Source of the DNA: Strongylocentrotus purpuratus
Lineage: Eukaryota; Echinodermata; Echinoidea; Camarodonta; Strongylocentrotidae
NCBI RefSeq assembly: GCF_000002235.5
Contig: NW_022145599.1
Span: 10,292,897-10,356,896 of the forward strand
Direction of reading: 5' to 3'
DNA: 64,000 nt
The notes under the pieces: generated by a model
Database searches by the model: none
What the model was told of the DNA's origin: nothing
The model's input: the letters and a program-made list of their open reading frames with translations, nothing else
Made by a program: the position numbers and the translations under genes
Shown: positions 27,367 to 42,900 of the stretch, piece after piece
How the letters are laid out: every line of letters begins with the position of its first letter
Numbering within the stretch: position 1 is the first letter of the stretch

Positions 27367-27441
27367 CAGCGCTTCTCAACCAGTGGGCCATGAGGATGGG
27401 CCAAAACATTGTTTTAGAATAAAAATGAACCAGCTTGAGTT
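27367..27441 (+). mobile_element. hAT-like element end, cut by the assembly gap
   Basis: CAGCGCTTCTCAACCAGTGG followed by GCCATGAGG resembles the common hAT terminal motif CAGNGNTTCTCAACC. The rest is lost in the N run. A run of 20 C lies upstream at about 27301-27320. Confidence 0.5.
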
Positions 27442-27941
27442 NNNNNNNNNNNNNNNNNNNNNNNNNNNNNNNNNNNNNNNNNNNNNNNNNNNNNNNNNNN
27501 NNNNNNNNNNNNNNNNNNNNNNNNNNNNNNNNNNNNNNNNNNNNNNNNNNNNNNNNNNNNNNNNNNNNNNNNNNNNNNNNNNNNNNNNNNNNNNNNNNNN
27601 NNNNNNNNNNNNNNNNNNNNNNNNNNNNNNNNNNNNNNNNNNNNNNNNNNNNNNNNNNNNNNNNNNNNNNNNNNNNNNNNNNNNNNNNNNNNNNNNNNNN
27701 NNNNNNNNNNNNNNNNNNNNNNNNNNNNNNNNNNNNNNNNNNNNNNNNNNNNNNNNNNNNNNNNNNNNNNNNNNNNNNNNNNNNNNNNNNNNNNNNNNNN
27801 NNNNNNNNNNNNNNNNNNNNNNNNNNNNNNNNNNNNNNNNNNNNNNNNNNNNNNNNNNNNNNNNNNNNNNNNNNNNNNNNNNNNNNNNNNNNNNNNNNNN
27901 NNNNNNNNNNNNNNNNNNNNNNNNNNNNNNNNNNNNNNNNN
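27442..27941. other. Assembly gap (500 N)
   Basis: Exactly 500 N, which suggests a gap of nominal size and not a measured one. The sequence to the right starts inside the satellite, so the true left edge of the array is unknown. Confidence 0.99.
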
Positions 27942-30900
27942 TTTTTTAATAGGTTAGTTTCCCCACAATAAATGTCCATACATGCCATTAGATGGATCTT
28001 GACCCCGATATCCCTTTGAAAGGGGCGTAGGGGCAAATATTGTGATAATTTGAATTATCACAACTTTCAGGCCGTGATTAGAAAGTCCAGGGTGGCTCAG
28101 CATTTTGGAGGAAAATATATATTTTTTTTTAATAGGCTAGTTTCCCCACAATGAATGTACATACATGCCATTAGATGGATCTTGACCCCCATATCCCTTG
28201 AAAGGGGCGTAGGGGCAAATATTGTAAAATTTGAATTATAACATTTTCGGGCCGAAATTAGAAGGTCCGGGGTGGTTCAGCATTTTGGAGGAAAATATAT
28301 ATTTTTTTTAATAGGCTAGTTTCTCAACAATGAATGTACATACATGCCATTAGATGGATCCTGACCCCCATATCCCTTTGGAAGGGGCGTAGGGGCAAAT
28401 ATTGTAAAAATTTGATTATCACAACTTTCGGGCCGAAATTAGAAGGTCCAGGGTGGTTCAGCATTTTGGAGGAAAATATTATATTTTTTAATAGGCTAGT
28501 TTCCCCACGATGAATGTACATACATGCCATTAGATGGATCCTGACCCCCATATCCCTTTGAAAGGGGCGAAGGGGCAAATATTGTAAAAATTTTATTATC
28601 ACCAATTTCAGGCCAAAATGGTAAGGGCCGGGGTGGTTCAGCATTTTCGAGGAAAATATTATATTTTTTGAATAGGCTAGTTTCCCACAATGAATGTACA
28701 TACATGCCATAGATGGATCCTGACCCCCATATCCCTTTGGAAGGGGGGCGTAGGGGCAAATATTGTAAAAATTTGAATTATCACAACTTTTGGACGAAAT
28801 AGAAGGTCCGGGGTGGTTCAGCATTTTGGAGGAAAATATTATATTTTTTAATAGGCTAGTTTCCCCACAATGAATGTCATACATGCCATTAGATGGATCC
28901 TGACCCCATATCCCTTTGAAAGGGGCGAAGGGGCAAATATTGTAAAAGATTGAATTATCACAACTTTTGGGCCGAAATTAGAGGTCCGGGTGGCTCAGCA
29001 GCATTTGGAGGAAAATATATATTTTTTAATAGGTTAGTTTCCCACAATAAATGTCCATACATGCCATTAGATGGATCCTGACCCCGATATCCCTTTGAAA
29101 GGGGCGTAGGGGCAAATATTGTGATAATTTGAATTATCACAACTTTCAGGCCGTGATTAGAAAGTCCGGGTGGCTCAGCATTTTGGAGGAAAATATATAT
29201 TTTTTTAATAGGCTAGTTTCCCCACAATGAATGTACATACATGCCATTAGATGGATCTTGACCCCCATATCCCTTTGAAAGGGGCGTAGGGGCAAATATT
29301 GTAAAATTTGAATTATAACATTTTTCGGGCCGAAATTAGAAGGTCCGGGGTGGTTCAGCATTTTGGAGGAAAATATATATTTTTTTTAATAGGCTAGTTT
29401 CTCAACAATGAATGTACATACATGCCATTAGATGGATCCTGACCCCCATATCCCTTTGGAAGGGGCGTAGGGGCAAATATTGTAAAAATTTGATTATCAC
29501 AAACTTTCGGGCCGAAATTAGAAGGTCCAGGGGTGGTTCAGCATTTTGGAGGAAAATATATATTTTTTTAATAGCTAGTTTCCCCACAATGAATGTCCAT
29601 ACATGCCATTAGATGGATCTTGACCCGATATCCCTTTAAAAGGGGCGTAGGGGCAAATATTGTGATAATTTGAATAAACACCAATTTCAGGCGAAATGGT
29701 AAGGGCCGGGGGGTTCAGCATTTTGGAGGAAAATATTTTTTTTTTTAATAGGCTAGTTTTCCCACAATGAATGTACGTACATGCCATTAGATGGATCCTG
29801 ACCCCCATATCCCTTTGAAAGGGGCGTAGGGGCAAATATTGTAAAAATTTGAATCATAATATTTTTTAGGCCGAAATTAGAAGGTCCGGGGTGGTTCAGC
29901 ATTTTGGAGGAAAATATATATATTTTTTAATAGGTTAGTTTCCCCACAATGAATGTACATACATTCCATTAGATGATCCTGACCCCATATCCCTTTGAAA
30001 GGGGCGAAGGGGCAAATATTGTAAAAATTTGAATTATCACAACTTTCGGGCCGAAATGGTAAGGGCCGGGGTGGTTCAGGATTTTGGAGGAAAATATATA
30101 TTTTTTAATAGGCTAGTTTCCCCACAATGAATGTACCTACATGCCATTAGATGGATCTTGACCCCCATATCCCTTTGAAAGGGGCATAGGGGCAAATATT
30201 GTAAAAATTTGAATTATCACAACTTTCGGGCCGAAAATGTAAGGGTCCGGGGTGGTTCAGCATTTTGAAGGAAAAAATTATATTTTTTGATTAGGCTAGT
30301 TTCCCCACAATGAATGTACATACATGCCATTAGATGGATCCTGACCCCCATATCCCTTTGAAAGGGGCGTAGGGGCAAATATTGTAAAAATTTGAATTAT
30401 CACAACTTTCGGGCCGAAATTAGAAGGTCCGGGGTGGCTCAGCATTTGGAGGAAAATATATATTTTTTTTAATAGGCTAGTTTCCCCACAATGAATGTAC
30501 ATACATGCCATTAGATGGATCCTGACCCCCATATCCCTTTGAAAGGGGCGCGTAGGGGCAAATATTGTAAAAATTGATTATCACAACTTTCGGGCCGAAA
30601 TTAGAAGGCCGGGGTGGTTCAGCATTTTGGAGGAAAATATATATTTTTTTAATAGGTTAGTTTCCCCACAATGAATGTCCATACATGCCATTAGATGGAT
30701 CTTGACCCCGATATCCCTTTAAAAGGGGCATAGGGGCAAATATTGTGATAATTTGAATAAACACCAATTTCAGGCCGAAATTGTAAGGGCCGGGGTGGTT
30801 CAGCATCTTGGAGGAAAATATTTTTTTTTTTTAATAGGCTAGTTTCCCCACAATGAATGTACATAAATGCCATTAGATGGATCCTGACCCCCATATCCCT

Positions 30901-33900
30901 TTGGAAGGGGCTTAGGGGCAAATGTTGTAAAAATTTGAATTATCACAACTTTGGCCGAAATTAGAAGGTCCGGGGTGGTTCAGCATTTTGGAGGAAAATA
31001 TTGTATTTTTTAATAGGTAGTTCCCCACAATGAATGTACATACATGCATGCCATTAGATGGATCCTGACCCCATATCCCTTTGAAAGGGGCGAAGGGGCA
31101 AATATTGTAAAAATTTTAATTATCACAACTTTCAGGCCGAAATTAGAAGGTCCAGGGTGGTTCAGCATTTTTGGAGGAAAAATATATATTTTTTAATAGG
31201 TTAGTTTCCCCACAATGAATGTCCATACATGCCATTAGATGGATCTTGACCCCGATATCCCTTTAAAAGGGGCGTAGGGGCAAATATTGTGATAATTTGA
31301 ATAAACACCAATTTCAGGCCGAAATGGTAAGGGCCGGGGTGGTTCAGCATTTTGGAGGAAAATATTTTTTTTTTTTTAATAGGCTAGTTTCCCCACAATG
31401 AATGTACGTACATGCCATTAGATGGATCCTGACCCCCATATCCCTTTGAAAGGGGCGTAGGGGCAAATATTGTAAAAATTGAATCATAATATTTTTAGGC
31501 CGAAATAGAAGGTCCGGGGTGGTTCAGCATTTTGGAGGAAAATATATATATTTTTTTAATAGGTTAGTTTCCCCACAATGAATGTACATACATGCCATTA
31601 GGTTGATCCTGACTCCCATATCCCTTTGAAAGGGCGAAGGGGCAAATATTGTAAAATTTGAATTATCACAACTTTCGGGCCGAAATGGTAAGGGCCGGGG
31701 TGGTTCAGGATTTTGGAGGAAAATATATATTTTTTAATAGGCTAGTTTCTCCACAATGAATGTACCTACATGCCATTAGATGGATCTTGACCCCCATATC
31801 CCTTTGAAAGGGGCATAGGGGCAAATATTGTAAAAATTTGAATTATCACAACTTTCGGGCCGAAAATGTAAGGGCCGGGGTGGTTCAGCATTTTGAAGGA
31901 AAAAATTATATTTTTGATTAGGCTAGTTTCCCCACAATGTATGTACATACATGCCATTAGATGGATCCTGACCCCCATATCCCTTGGAAAGGGGCGTAGG
32001 GGCAAATATTGTAAAAATTTGATTATCACAACTTTCGGGCCGAAATTAGAAGGTCCAGGGTGGTTCAGCATTTTGGAGGAAAATATATATATTTTTTAAT
32101 AGGTTAGTTTCCCCACAATGAATGTCCATACATGCCATTAGATGGATCTTGACCCCGATATCCCTTTAAAGGGGCATAGGGGCAAATATTGTGATAATTT
32201 GAATAAACACCAATTTCAGGCCGAAATTGTAAGGGCCGGGGTGGTTCAGCATCTTGGAGGAAAATATTTTTTTTTTTAATAGGCTAGTTTCCCCACAATG
32301 AATGTACATAATTGCCATTAGATGGATCCTGACCCCCCATATCCCTTTGGAAGGGGCTTAGGGGCAAATGTTGTAAAAATTTGAATTATCACAACTTTTG
32401 GACCGAAATTAGAAGGTCCGGGGGGTTCAGCATTTTGGAGGAAAATATTATATTTTTTAATAGGCTAGTTTCCCCACGATGAATGTACATACATGCCATT
32501 AGATGGATCCTGACCCCCATATCCCTTTGAAAGGGGCGAAGGGGCAAATATTGTAAAAATTTAATTATCACCAATTTCAGGCCAAAATGGTAAGGGCCGG
32601 GGTGGTTCAGCATTTTCGAGGAAAATATTATATTTTTTGAATAGGCTAGTTTCCCACAATCAATGTACATACATGCCATTAGATGGATCCTGACCCCCAT
32701 ATCCCTTTGGAAGGGGCGTAGGGGCAAATATTGTAAAAATTTGAATTATCACAACTTTTGGACCGAAATTAGAAGGTCCGGGGTGGTTCAGCATTTTGGA
32801 GGAAAATATTATATTTTTTTAATAGGCTAGTTTCCCCACAATGAATGTCCATACATGCCATTAGATGGATCCTGACCCCCATATCCCTTTGAAAGGGGCG
32901 AAGGGGCAAATATTGTAAAAGATGAATTATCACAACTTTTGGGCCGAAATTAGCAGGTCCGGGTGGCTCAGCATTTTGGAGGAAAATTATATTTTTTTTA
33001 ATAGGTTAGTTTCCCCACAATAAATGTCCATACATGCCATTAGATGGATCTTGACCCCGATATCCCTTTGAAAGGGGCGTAGGGGCAAATATTGTGATAA
33101 TTTTGAATTATCACAACTTTCAGGCCGTGATTAGAAAGTCCAGGGTGGCTCAGCATTTTGGAGGAAAATATATATTTTTTTAATAGGCTAGTTTCCCCAC
33201 AATGAATGTACATACATGCCATTAGATGGATCTTGACCCCATATCCCTTTGAAAGGGGCGTAGGGGCAAATATTGTAAAAATTTGAATTATAACATTTTT
33301 CGGGCCGAAATTAGAAGGTCCGGGGTGGTTCAGCATTTTGGAGGAAAATATATATTTTTTTTAATAGGCTAGTTTCTCAACAATGAATGTACATACATGC
33401 CATTAGATGGATCCTGACCCCCATATCCCTTTGGAAGGGGCGTAGGGGCAAATATTGTAAAAATTTGATTATCACAACTTTCGGGCCGAAATTAGAAGGT
33501 CCAGGGTGGTTCAGCATTTTGGAGGAAAATATATATTTTTTAATAGGTTAGTTCCCCACAATGAATGTCCATACATGCCATTAGATGGATCTTGACCCCG
33601 ATATCCCTTTGAAAGGGGCGTAGGGGCAAATATTGTGATAATTTGAATAAACACAATTTCAGGCCGAAATGGTAGGGGCCGGGGTGGTTCAGCATTTTGG
33701 AGGAAAATATTTTTTTTTTTAATAGGCTAGTTTCCCCACAATGAATGTACGTACATGCCATTAGATGGATCCTGACCCCCATATCCCTTTGAAAGGGGCG
33801 TAGGGGCAAATATTGTAAAAATTTGAATCATAATATTTTTTAGGCCGAAATTAGAAGGTCCGGGGTGGTTCAGCATTTTGGAGGAAAATATATATTTTTT

Positions 33901-36900
33901 AATAGGTTAGTTTCCCCACAATGAATGTACATACATTCCATTAGATTGATCCTGACTCCCATATCCCTTTGTTGAAGGGGCGAAGGGGCAAATATTGTAA
34001 AAATTTGAATTATCACAACTTTCGGGCCGAAAAATGGTAAGGGCCGGGGTGGTTCAGGATTTTGGAGGAAAATATATATTTTTTTAATAGGCTAGTTTCT
34101 CCACAATGAATGTACCTACATGCCATTAGATGGATCTTGACCCCCATATCCCTTTGAAAGGGGCATAGGGGCAAATATTGTAAAAATTTGAATTATCACA
34201 ACTTTCGGGCCGAAAATGTAAGGGCGGGGTGGTTCAGCATTTTGAAGGAAAAAATATTATATTTTTGATTAGGCTAGTTTCCCCACAATGTATGTACATA
34301 CATGCCATTAGATGGATCCTGACCCCCATATCCCTTTGAAAGGGGCGTAGGGGAATATTGTAAAAATTTGAATTATCACAACTTTCGGGCCGAAATTAGA
34401 AGGTCCGGGGTGGTTCAGCATTTGGAGGAAAAATATATATTTTTTTAATAGGTTAGTTTTCCACAATGAATGTCCATACATGCCATTAGATGGATCTTGA
34501 CCCCGATATCCCTTTGAAAGGGGCGTAGGGGCAAATATTGTGATAATTTGAATACACCAATTTCAGGCCAAAATGGTAAGGGCCGGGGTGGTTCAGCATT
34601 TTGGAGGAAAATATTATATTTTTTGAATAGGCTAGTTTCCCCACAATGAATGTACATACATGCCATTAGATGGATCCTGACCCCCATATCCCTTTGGAAG
34701 GGGCGTAGGGGCAAATATTGTAAAATTTGAATTATCACAACTTTCAGGACCGAAATTAGAAGGTCCGGGGTGGTTCAGCATTTGGAGGAAAATATTATAT
34801 TTTTTAATAGGCTAGTTTCCCCACAATGAATGTACATACATGCCATTAGATGGATCCTGACCCCCATATCCCTTTGAAAGGGGCGAAGGGGCAAATATTG
34901 TAAAAATTTGAATTATCACCATTTCAGGCCAAAATGGTAAGGGCCGGGGTGGTTCAGCATTTTGGAGGAAAATATTATATTTTTTGAATAGGCTAGTTTC
35001 CCCACAATCAATGTACATACATGCCATTAGATGGATCCTGACCCCCATATCCCTTTGGAAGGGGCGTAGGGGCAAATATTGTAAAAATTTGAATTATCAC
35101 AACTTTTGGCCGAAATTAGAAGGTCCGGGGTGGTTCAGCATTTTGGAGGAAAATATATATTTTTTAATAGGCTAGTTTCCCCACAATGAATGTACATACA
35201 TGCCATTAGATGGATCCTGACCCCCATATCCCTTTGAAAGGGGCGTAGGGGCAAATATTGTAAAAATTTGAATTATCACAACTTTGGGCCGAAATTAGAA
35301 GGTCCGGGGTGGTTCAGCATTTTGGAGGAAAATATATATTTTTTTTAATAGGTTAGTTCCCCACAATAATGTCCTTACATGCCATTAGATGGATCTTGAC
35401 CCCCATATCCCTTTGAAAGGGGCGTAGGGGCAAATATTGTGATAATTTGAATAAACACCAATTTCAGGCCGAAATGGTAAGGGCCGGGTGGTTCAGCATT
35501 TTGGAGGAAAATATAATATTTTTGAATAGGCTAGTTTCCCCACAATGAATGTACACACATGCCATTAGATGGATCCTGACCCCCATATCCCTTTGAAAGG
35601 GGCGTAGGGGCAAATATTGTAAAAATTTGAATTATCACAACTTTCAGGCCGAAATTAGAAGGTCCGGGGTGGTTCAGCATTTTGGAGGAAAATATTATAT
35701 TTTTGAATAGGCTAGTTTCCCCACAATGAATGTACATACATGCCATTAGATGGATCCTGACCCCATATCCCTTTGAAGGGGCGTAGGGGCAAATATTGTA
35801 AAAATTTGAATTATCACAACTTTCGGGCCGAAATTAGAAGGTCCGGGGTGGTTCAGCATTTTGGAGGAAAATATTTTTTTTAATAGGTTAGTTTCCCACA
35901 ATGAATGTCCATACATGCCATTAGATGGATCCTGACCCCCATATCCCTTTGAAAGGGGCGTAGGGGCAAATATTGTAAAAATTTGAATTATCACAACTTT
36001 CGTGCCGAAATGGTAAGGGCCGGGGTGGTTCAGCATTTTGAAGGAAAAAAATTATATTTTTTGAATAGGCTAGTTTCCCCACAATGAATGTACGTACATG
36101 CCATTAGATGGATCTGACCCCATATCCCTTTGAAAGGGCGTAGGGGCAAATATTGTAAAAATTTGAATCATAATATTTTTTAGGCCGAAATTAGAAGGTC
36201 CGGGGTGGTTCAGCATTTTGGAGGAAAATATATATTTTTTTAATAGGTTAGTTTCCCCACAATGAATGTACATACATTCCATTAGGTTGATCCTGACCCC
36301 ATATCCCTTTGAAAGGGGCGAAGGGCAAATATTGTAAAAATTTGAATTATCACAACTTTCGGGCCGAAATGGTAAGGGCCGGGGTGGTTCAGCATTTTGG
36401 AGGAAAATATATATTTTTTTAATAGGCTAGTTTCTCCACAATGAATGTACCTACATGCCATTAGATGGATCTTGACCCCCATATCCCTTTGAAAGGGGCA
36501 TAGGGGCAAATATTGTAAAAATTTGAATTATCACAACTTTCGGGCGAAAATGTAAGGGCCGGGGTGGTTCAGCATTTTGAAGGAAAAATATTATATTTTT
36601 TTGATTAGGCTAGTTTCCCCACAATGTATGTACATACATGCCATTAGATGGATCCTGACCCCATATCCCTTTGAAAGGGGCGTAGGGGCAAATATTGTAA
36701 AAATTTGAATTATCACAACTTTCGGGCCGAAATTAGAAGGTCCGGGGTGGCTCAGCATTTTGGAGGAAAATATATATTTTTTTAATAGGTTAGTTTTCCC
36801 ACAATGAATGTCCATACATGCCATTAGATGGATCTTGACCCCGATATCCCTTTGAAAGGGGCGTAGGGGGAAATATTGTGATAATTTGAATAAACACCAA

Positions 36901-39900
36901 TTTCAGGCCAAAATGGTAAGGGCCGGGGTGGTTCAGCATTTTGGAGGAAAATATTATATTTTTTGAATAGGCTAGTTTCCCCACAATCAATGTACATACA
37001 TGCCATTAGATGGATCCTGACCCCATATCCCTTTGGAAGGGGCGTAGGGGCAAATGTTGTAAAAATTTGAATTATCACAACTTTGGCCGAAATTAGAAGG
37101 TCCGGGGTGGTTCAGCATTTTGGAGGAAAATATTATTTTTTTAATAGGCTAGTTTCCCACGATGAATGTACATACATGCCATTAGATGGATCCTGACCCC
37201 CATATCCCTTTGAAAGGGGCGAAGGGGCAAATATTGTAAAAATTTAATTATCACCAATTTCAGGCCAAATGGTAAGGGCCGGGGTGGTTCAGCATTTTCG
37301 AGGAAAATATTATATTTTTTGAATAGGCTAGTTCCCCACAATCAATGTACATACATGCCATTAGATGGATCCTGACCCCCATATCCCTTTGGAAGGGGCG
37401 TAGGGGCAAATATTGTAAAAATTTGAATTATCACAACTTTTGGACCGAAATTAGAAGGTCCGGGGTGGTTCAGCATTTTGGAGGAAAATATTATTTTTTT
37501 TAATAGGCTAGTTTCCCCACAATGAATGTACATACATGCCATTAGATGGATCCTGACCCCCATATCCTTTGGAAGGGGCGTAGGGGCAAATATTGTAAAA
37601 ATTTGAATTATCACAACTTTGGGCCGAAATTAGAAGGTCCGGGGTGGCTCAGCATTTTGGAGGAAAATATATATTTTTTTAATAGGTTAGTTTCCCCACA
37701 ATAAATGTCCTTACATTGCATTAGATGGATCTGACCCCCATATCCCTTTGAAAGGGGCGTAGGGGCAAATATTGTGATAATTTGAATAAACACCAATTTC
37801 AGGCCGAAATGGTAAGGGCCGGGGTGGTTCAGCATTTTGGAGGAAAATATAATATATTTTTTTTTAATAGGCTAGTTTCCCCACAATGAATGTACACACA
37901 TGCCATTACATGATCCTGACCCCCATATCCCTTTGGAAGGTGCGTAGGGGCAAATATTGTAAAAATTTGAATTATCACAACTTTCAGGCCGAAAAATTAG
38001 AAGGTCCGGGGTGGTTCAGCATTTTGGAGGAAAATATTATATTTTTTGAATAGGCTAGTTTCCCCACAATGAATGTACATACATGCCATTAGATGGATCC
38101 TGACCCCAATATCCCTTTGGAAGGGGCGTAGGGGCATATATTGTAAAAATTTGAATTATCACAACTTTCGGGCCGAAATTAGAAGGTCCGGGGTGGTTCA
38201 GCATTTTGGAGGAAAATATTTTTTTTTTTTTAATAGGTTAGTTTCCCCACAATGAATGTCCATACATGACATTAGATGGATCCTGACCCCCATATCCCTT
38301 TGAAAGGGGCGTAGGGGCAAATATTGTAAAAATTTGAATTATCACAACTTTCGTGCCGAAATGGTAAGGGCCGGGGTGGTTCAGCATTTTGAAGGAAAAA
38401 TTATATTTTTGATTAGGCTAGTTTCCCCACAATGAATGTACATACATGCCATTACATTGATCCTGACCCCCATATCCCTTTGGAAGGGGCGTAGGGGCAA
38501 ATATCGTAAAAATTTGAATTATCACAACTTTCAGGCCGAAATTAGAAGGTCCGGGGTGGTTCAGCATTTTGGAGGAAAATTATATTTTTTGAATAGGCTA
38601 GTTTCCCCACAATGAATGTACATACATGCCATTAGATGGATCCTGACCCCCATATCCCTTTGAAAGGGGCGAAGGGCAAATATCGTTAAAAATTTGAATT
38701 TTCACAACTTTCGTGCCGAAATTGTAGGGCCGGGGTGGTTCAGCATTTTGGAGGAAATATTTTTTTTTTTTTAATAGGCTAGTTTCCCCACAATGAATGT
38801 CCATACATGCCATTAGATGGATCTTGACCCCGATATCCCTTTGAAAGGGGCGTAGGGGCAAATATTGTGATAATTTGAATAAACACCAATTTCAGGCCAA
38901 AATGGTAAGGGCCGGGGTGGTTCAGCATTTTCGAGGAAAATATTATATTTTTTGAATAGGCTAGTTTCCCCACAATCAATGTACATACATGCCATTAGAT
39001 GGATCCTGACCCCATATCCCTTTGAAGGGCGTAGGGTCAAATATTGTAAAAATTTGAATTATCACAACTTTTGGACCGAAATTAGAAGGTCCGGTGTGGT
39101 TCAGCATTTTGGAGGAAAATATTATATTTTTTTAATAGGCTAGTTTCCCACAATGAATGTACATACATGCCATTAGATGGATCCTGACCCCCATATCCCT
39201 TTGGAAGGGGCGTAGGGGCAAATATTGTAAAAATTTGAATTATCACAACTTTTGGGCCGAAATTAGAAGGTCCGGGGTGGCTCAGCATTTTGGAGGAAAA
39301 TATATATTTTTTTAATAGGTTAGTTTCCCCACAATAAATGTCCTACATTGCATTAGATGGATCTTGACCCCCATATCCCTTTGAAAGGGGCGTAGGGGCA
39401 AATATTGTGATAATTTGAATAAACACCAATTTCAGGCCGAAATGGTAAGGGCCGGGGTGGTTAGCATTTTGGAGGAAAAAATATATATTTTTTTAATAGG
39501 CGAGTTCCCCACAATGAATGTACATACATGCCATTAGATGGATCTTGACCCCGATATCCCTTTGAAAGGGGCGTAGGGGCAAATATTGTGATAATTTGAA
39601 TTATCACAACTTTCAGGCCGAGATTAGAAAGTCCGGGGTGGTTCAGCATTTTGGAGGAAAATATATTTTTTTTAATAGGCTAGTTTTCCACAATGAATGT
39701 ACATACATGCCATTAGATGGATCCTGACCCCCATATCCCTTTGGAAGGGGCGTAGGGGCAAATATTGTAAAAATTTGATTATCACAACTTTCGGGCCGAA
39801 ATTAGAAGGTCCAGGGTGGTTCAGCATTTTGGAGGAAAAATATATATTTTTTTAATAGGTTAGTTTCCCCACAATGAATGTCCATACATGCCATTAGATG

Positions 39901-42900
39901 GATCTTGACCCCGATATCCCTTAAAAGGGGCATAGGGGCAAATATTGTGATAATTTGAATAAACACCAATTTCAGGCCGAAATGTAAGGGCCGGGGTGGT
40001 TCAGCATTTTGGAGGAAAATATTTTTTTTTTTAATAGGCTAGTTTCCCCACAATGAATGTACATACATGCCATTAGATGGATCCTGACCCCCATATCCCT
40101 TTGGAAGGGGCGTAGGGGCAAATATTGTGATAATTTGAATTATCACAACTTCAGGCCGAGATTAGAAAGTCCAGGGTGGTTCAGCATTTTGGAGGAAAAT
40201 ATATATTTTTTTAATAGGCTAGTTTCCCCACAATGAATGTACATACATGCCATTAGATGGATCTTGACCCCCATATCCCTTTGAAAGGGGCGTAGGGGCA
40301 AATATTGTAAAAATTTGAATTATAACATTTTCGGGCCGAAATTAGAAGGTCCGGGGTGGTTCAGCATTTTGGAGGAAAATATATATTTTTTTTAATAGGC
40401 TAGTTTCTCAACAATGAATGTACATACATGCCATTAGATGGATCCTGACCCCCATATCCCTTTGGAAGGGGCGTAGGGGCAAATATTGTAAAAATTTGAT
40501 TATCACAACTTTCGGCCGAAATTAGAAGGTCCAGGGTGGTTCAGCATTTTGGAGGAAAATATATATATTTTTTAATAGGTTAGTTTCCCCACAATGAATG
40601 TCCATACATGCCATTAGATGGATCTTGACCCCGATATCCCTTTGAAAGGGGCATAGGGGCAAATATTGTGATAATTTGAATAAACACCAATTTCAGGCCG
40701 AAATTGTAAGGGCCGGGGTGGTTCAGCATTTTGGAGGAAAATATTTTTTTTTTTTAATAGGCTAGTTTCCCCACAATGAATGTACATACATGCCATTAGA
40801 TGGATCCTGACCCCCATATCCCTTTGGAAGGGGCGTAGGGGCAAATATTGTAAAAATTTGAATTATCACAACTTTTGGGCCGAAATTAGAAGGTCCGGGT
40901 GGTTCAGCATTTTGGAGGAAAATATTATATTTTTTAATAGGCTAGTTTCCCCACAATGAATGTACATACATGCCATTAGATGGATCCTGACCCCATATCC
41001 CTTTGAAAGGGGCGAAGGGGCAAATATTGTAAAAATTTTAATTATCACCAATTTCAGGCCAAAATGGTAAGGGCCGGGGTGGTTCAGCATTTTCGAGGAA
41101 AATATTATATTTTTGAATAGGCTAGTTTCCCCACAATGAATGTCCATACATGCCATTAGATGGATCCTGACCCCCATATCCCTTTGAAAGGGGCGAAGGG
41201 GCAAATATTGTAAAAATTGAATTATCACAACTTTTGGGCCGAAATTAGAAGGTCCGGGTGGTTCAGCATTTTGGAGGAAAATATATATTTTTTTTAATAG
41301 GTTAGTTTCCCCACAATGAATGTCCATACATGCCATTAGATGGATCTTGACCCCCATATCCCTTTGAAAGGGGCGTAGGGGCAAATATTGTGATAATTTG
41401 AATTATCACAACTTTCAGGCCGAAATAGAAAGTCCAGGGTGGCTCAGCATTTTGGAGGAAAATATATATTTTTTTAATAGGCTAGTTTCCCCACAATGAA
41501 TGTACATACATGCCATTAGATGGATCTTGACCCCCATCCCTTTGAAAGGGGCGTAGGGGCAAATATTGTAAAAATTTGAATTATAACATTTTTCGGGCCG
41601 AAATTAGAAGGTCCGGGGTGGTTCAGCATTTTGGAGGAAAATATATATTTTTTTTAATAGGCTAGTTTCTCCACAATGAATGTACATACATGCCATTAGA
41701 TGGATCCTGACCCCCATATCCCTTTGGAAGGGGCGTAGGGGCAAATATTGTAAAAATTTGAATTATCACAACTTTTGGGCCGAAATTAGCAGGGCCGGGT
41801 GGTTCAGCATTTTGGAGGAAAATATTATATTTTTTAATAGGCTAGTTTCCCCACAATGAATGTCCATACATGCCATTAGATGGATCCTGACCCCCATATC
41901 CCTTTGAAAGGGGCGAAGGGGCAAATATTGTAAAATTTTAATTATCACCAATTTCAGGCCAAAATGGTAAGGGCCGGGGTGGTTCAGCATTTTGGAGGAA
42001 AATATTATATTTTTGAATAGGCTAGTTTCCCCACAATGAATGTACATACATGCCATTAGATGGATCCTGACCCCCATATCCCTTGGAAGGGGCGTAGGGG
42101 CAAATATTGTAAAAATTTGAATTATCACACTTTTGGACCGAAATTAGAAGGTCCGGGGTGGTTCAGCATTTTGGAGGAAAATATTATATTTTTTTAATAG
42201 GCTAGTTTCCCCACAATGAATGTACATACATGCCATTAGATGGATCCTGACCCCCATATCCCTTTGGAAGGGGCGTAGGGGCAAATATTGTAAAAATTTG
42301 AATTATCACAACTTTTGGGCCGAAATTAGAAGGTCGGGGTGGTTCAGCATTTTGGAGGAAAATATATATTTTTTTTAATAGGTTAGTTTCCCCACAATGA
42401 ATGTCCATACATTGCCATTAGATGGATCCTGACCCCCATATCCCTTTGAAAGGGGCGTAGGGGCAAAATTGTGATAATTTGAATAAACACCAATTTCAGG
42501 CCGAAATGGTAAGGGCCGGGGTGGTTCAGCATTTTGGAGGAAAATATTATATTTTTTGAATAGGCTAGTTTCCCCACAATGAATGTACATACATGCCATT
42601 AGATGGATCCTGACCCCCATATCCCTTTGAAAGGGGCGTAGGGGCAAATATTGTAAAAATTTGAATTATCACACTTTCAGGCCGAAATTAGAAGGTCCGG
42701 GGTGGTTCAGCATTTTGGAGGAAAATATTATATTTTTTGAATAGGCTAGTTTCCCCACAATGAATGTACATACATGCCATTAGATGGATCCTGACCCCCA
42801 TATCCCTTTGAAAGGGGCGTAGGGGCAAATATTGTAAAAATTTGAATTATCACAACTTTCGGGCCGAAATTAGAAGGTCCGGGGTGGTTCAGCATTTTGG

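Noticed and set aside
27287..28036. Long frames across the N run
   Set aside because: They consist mainly of unknown residues from the 500-N gap.
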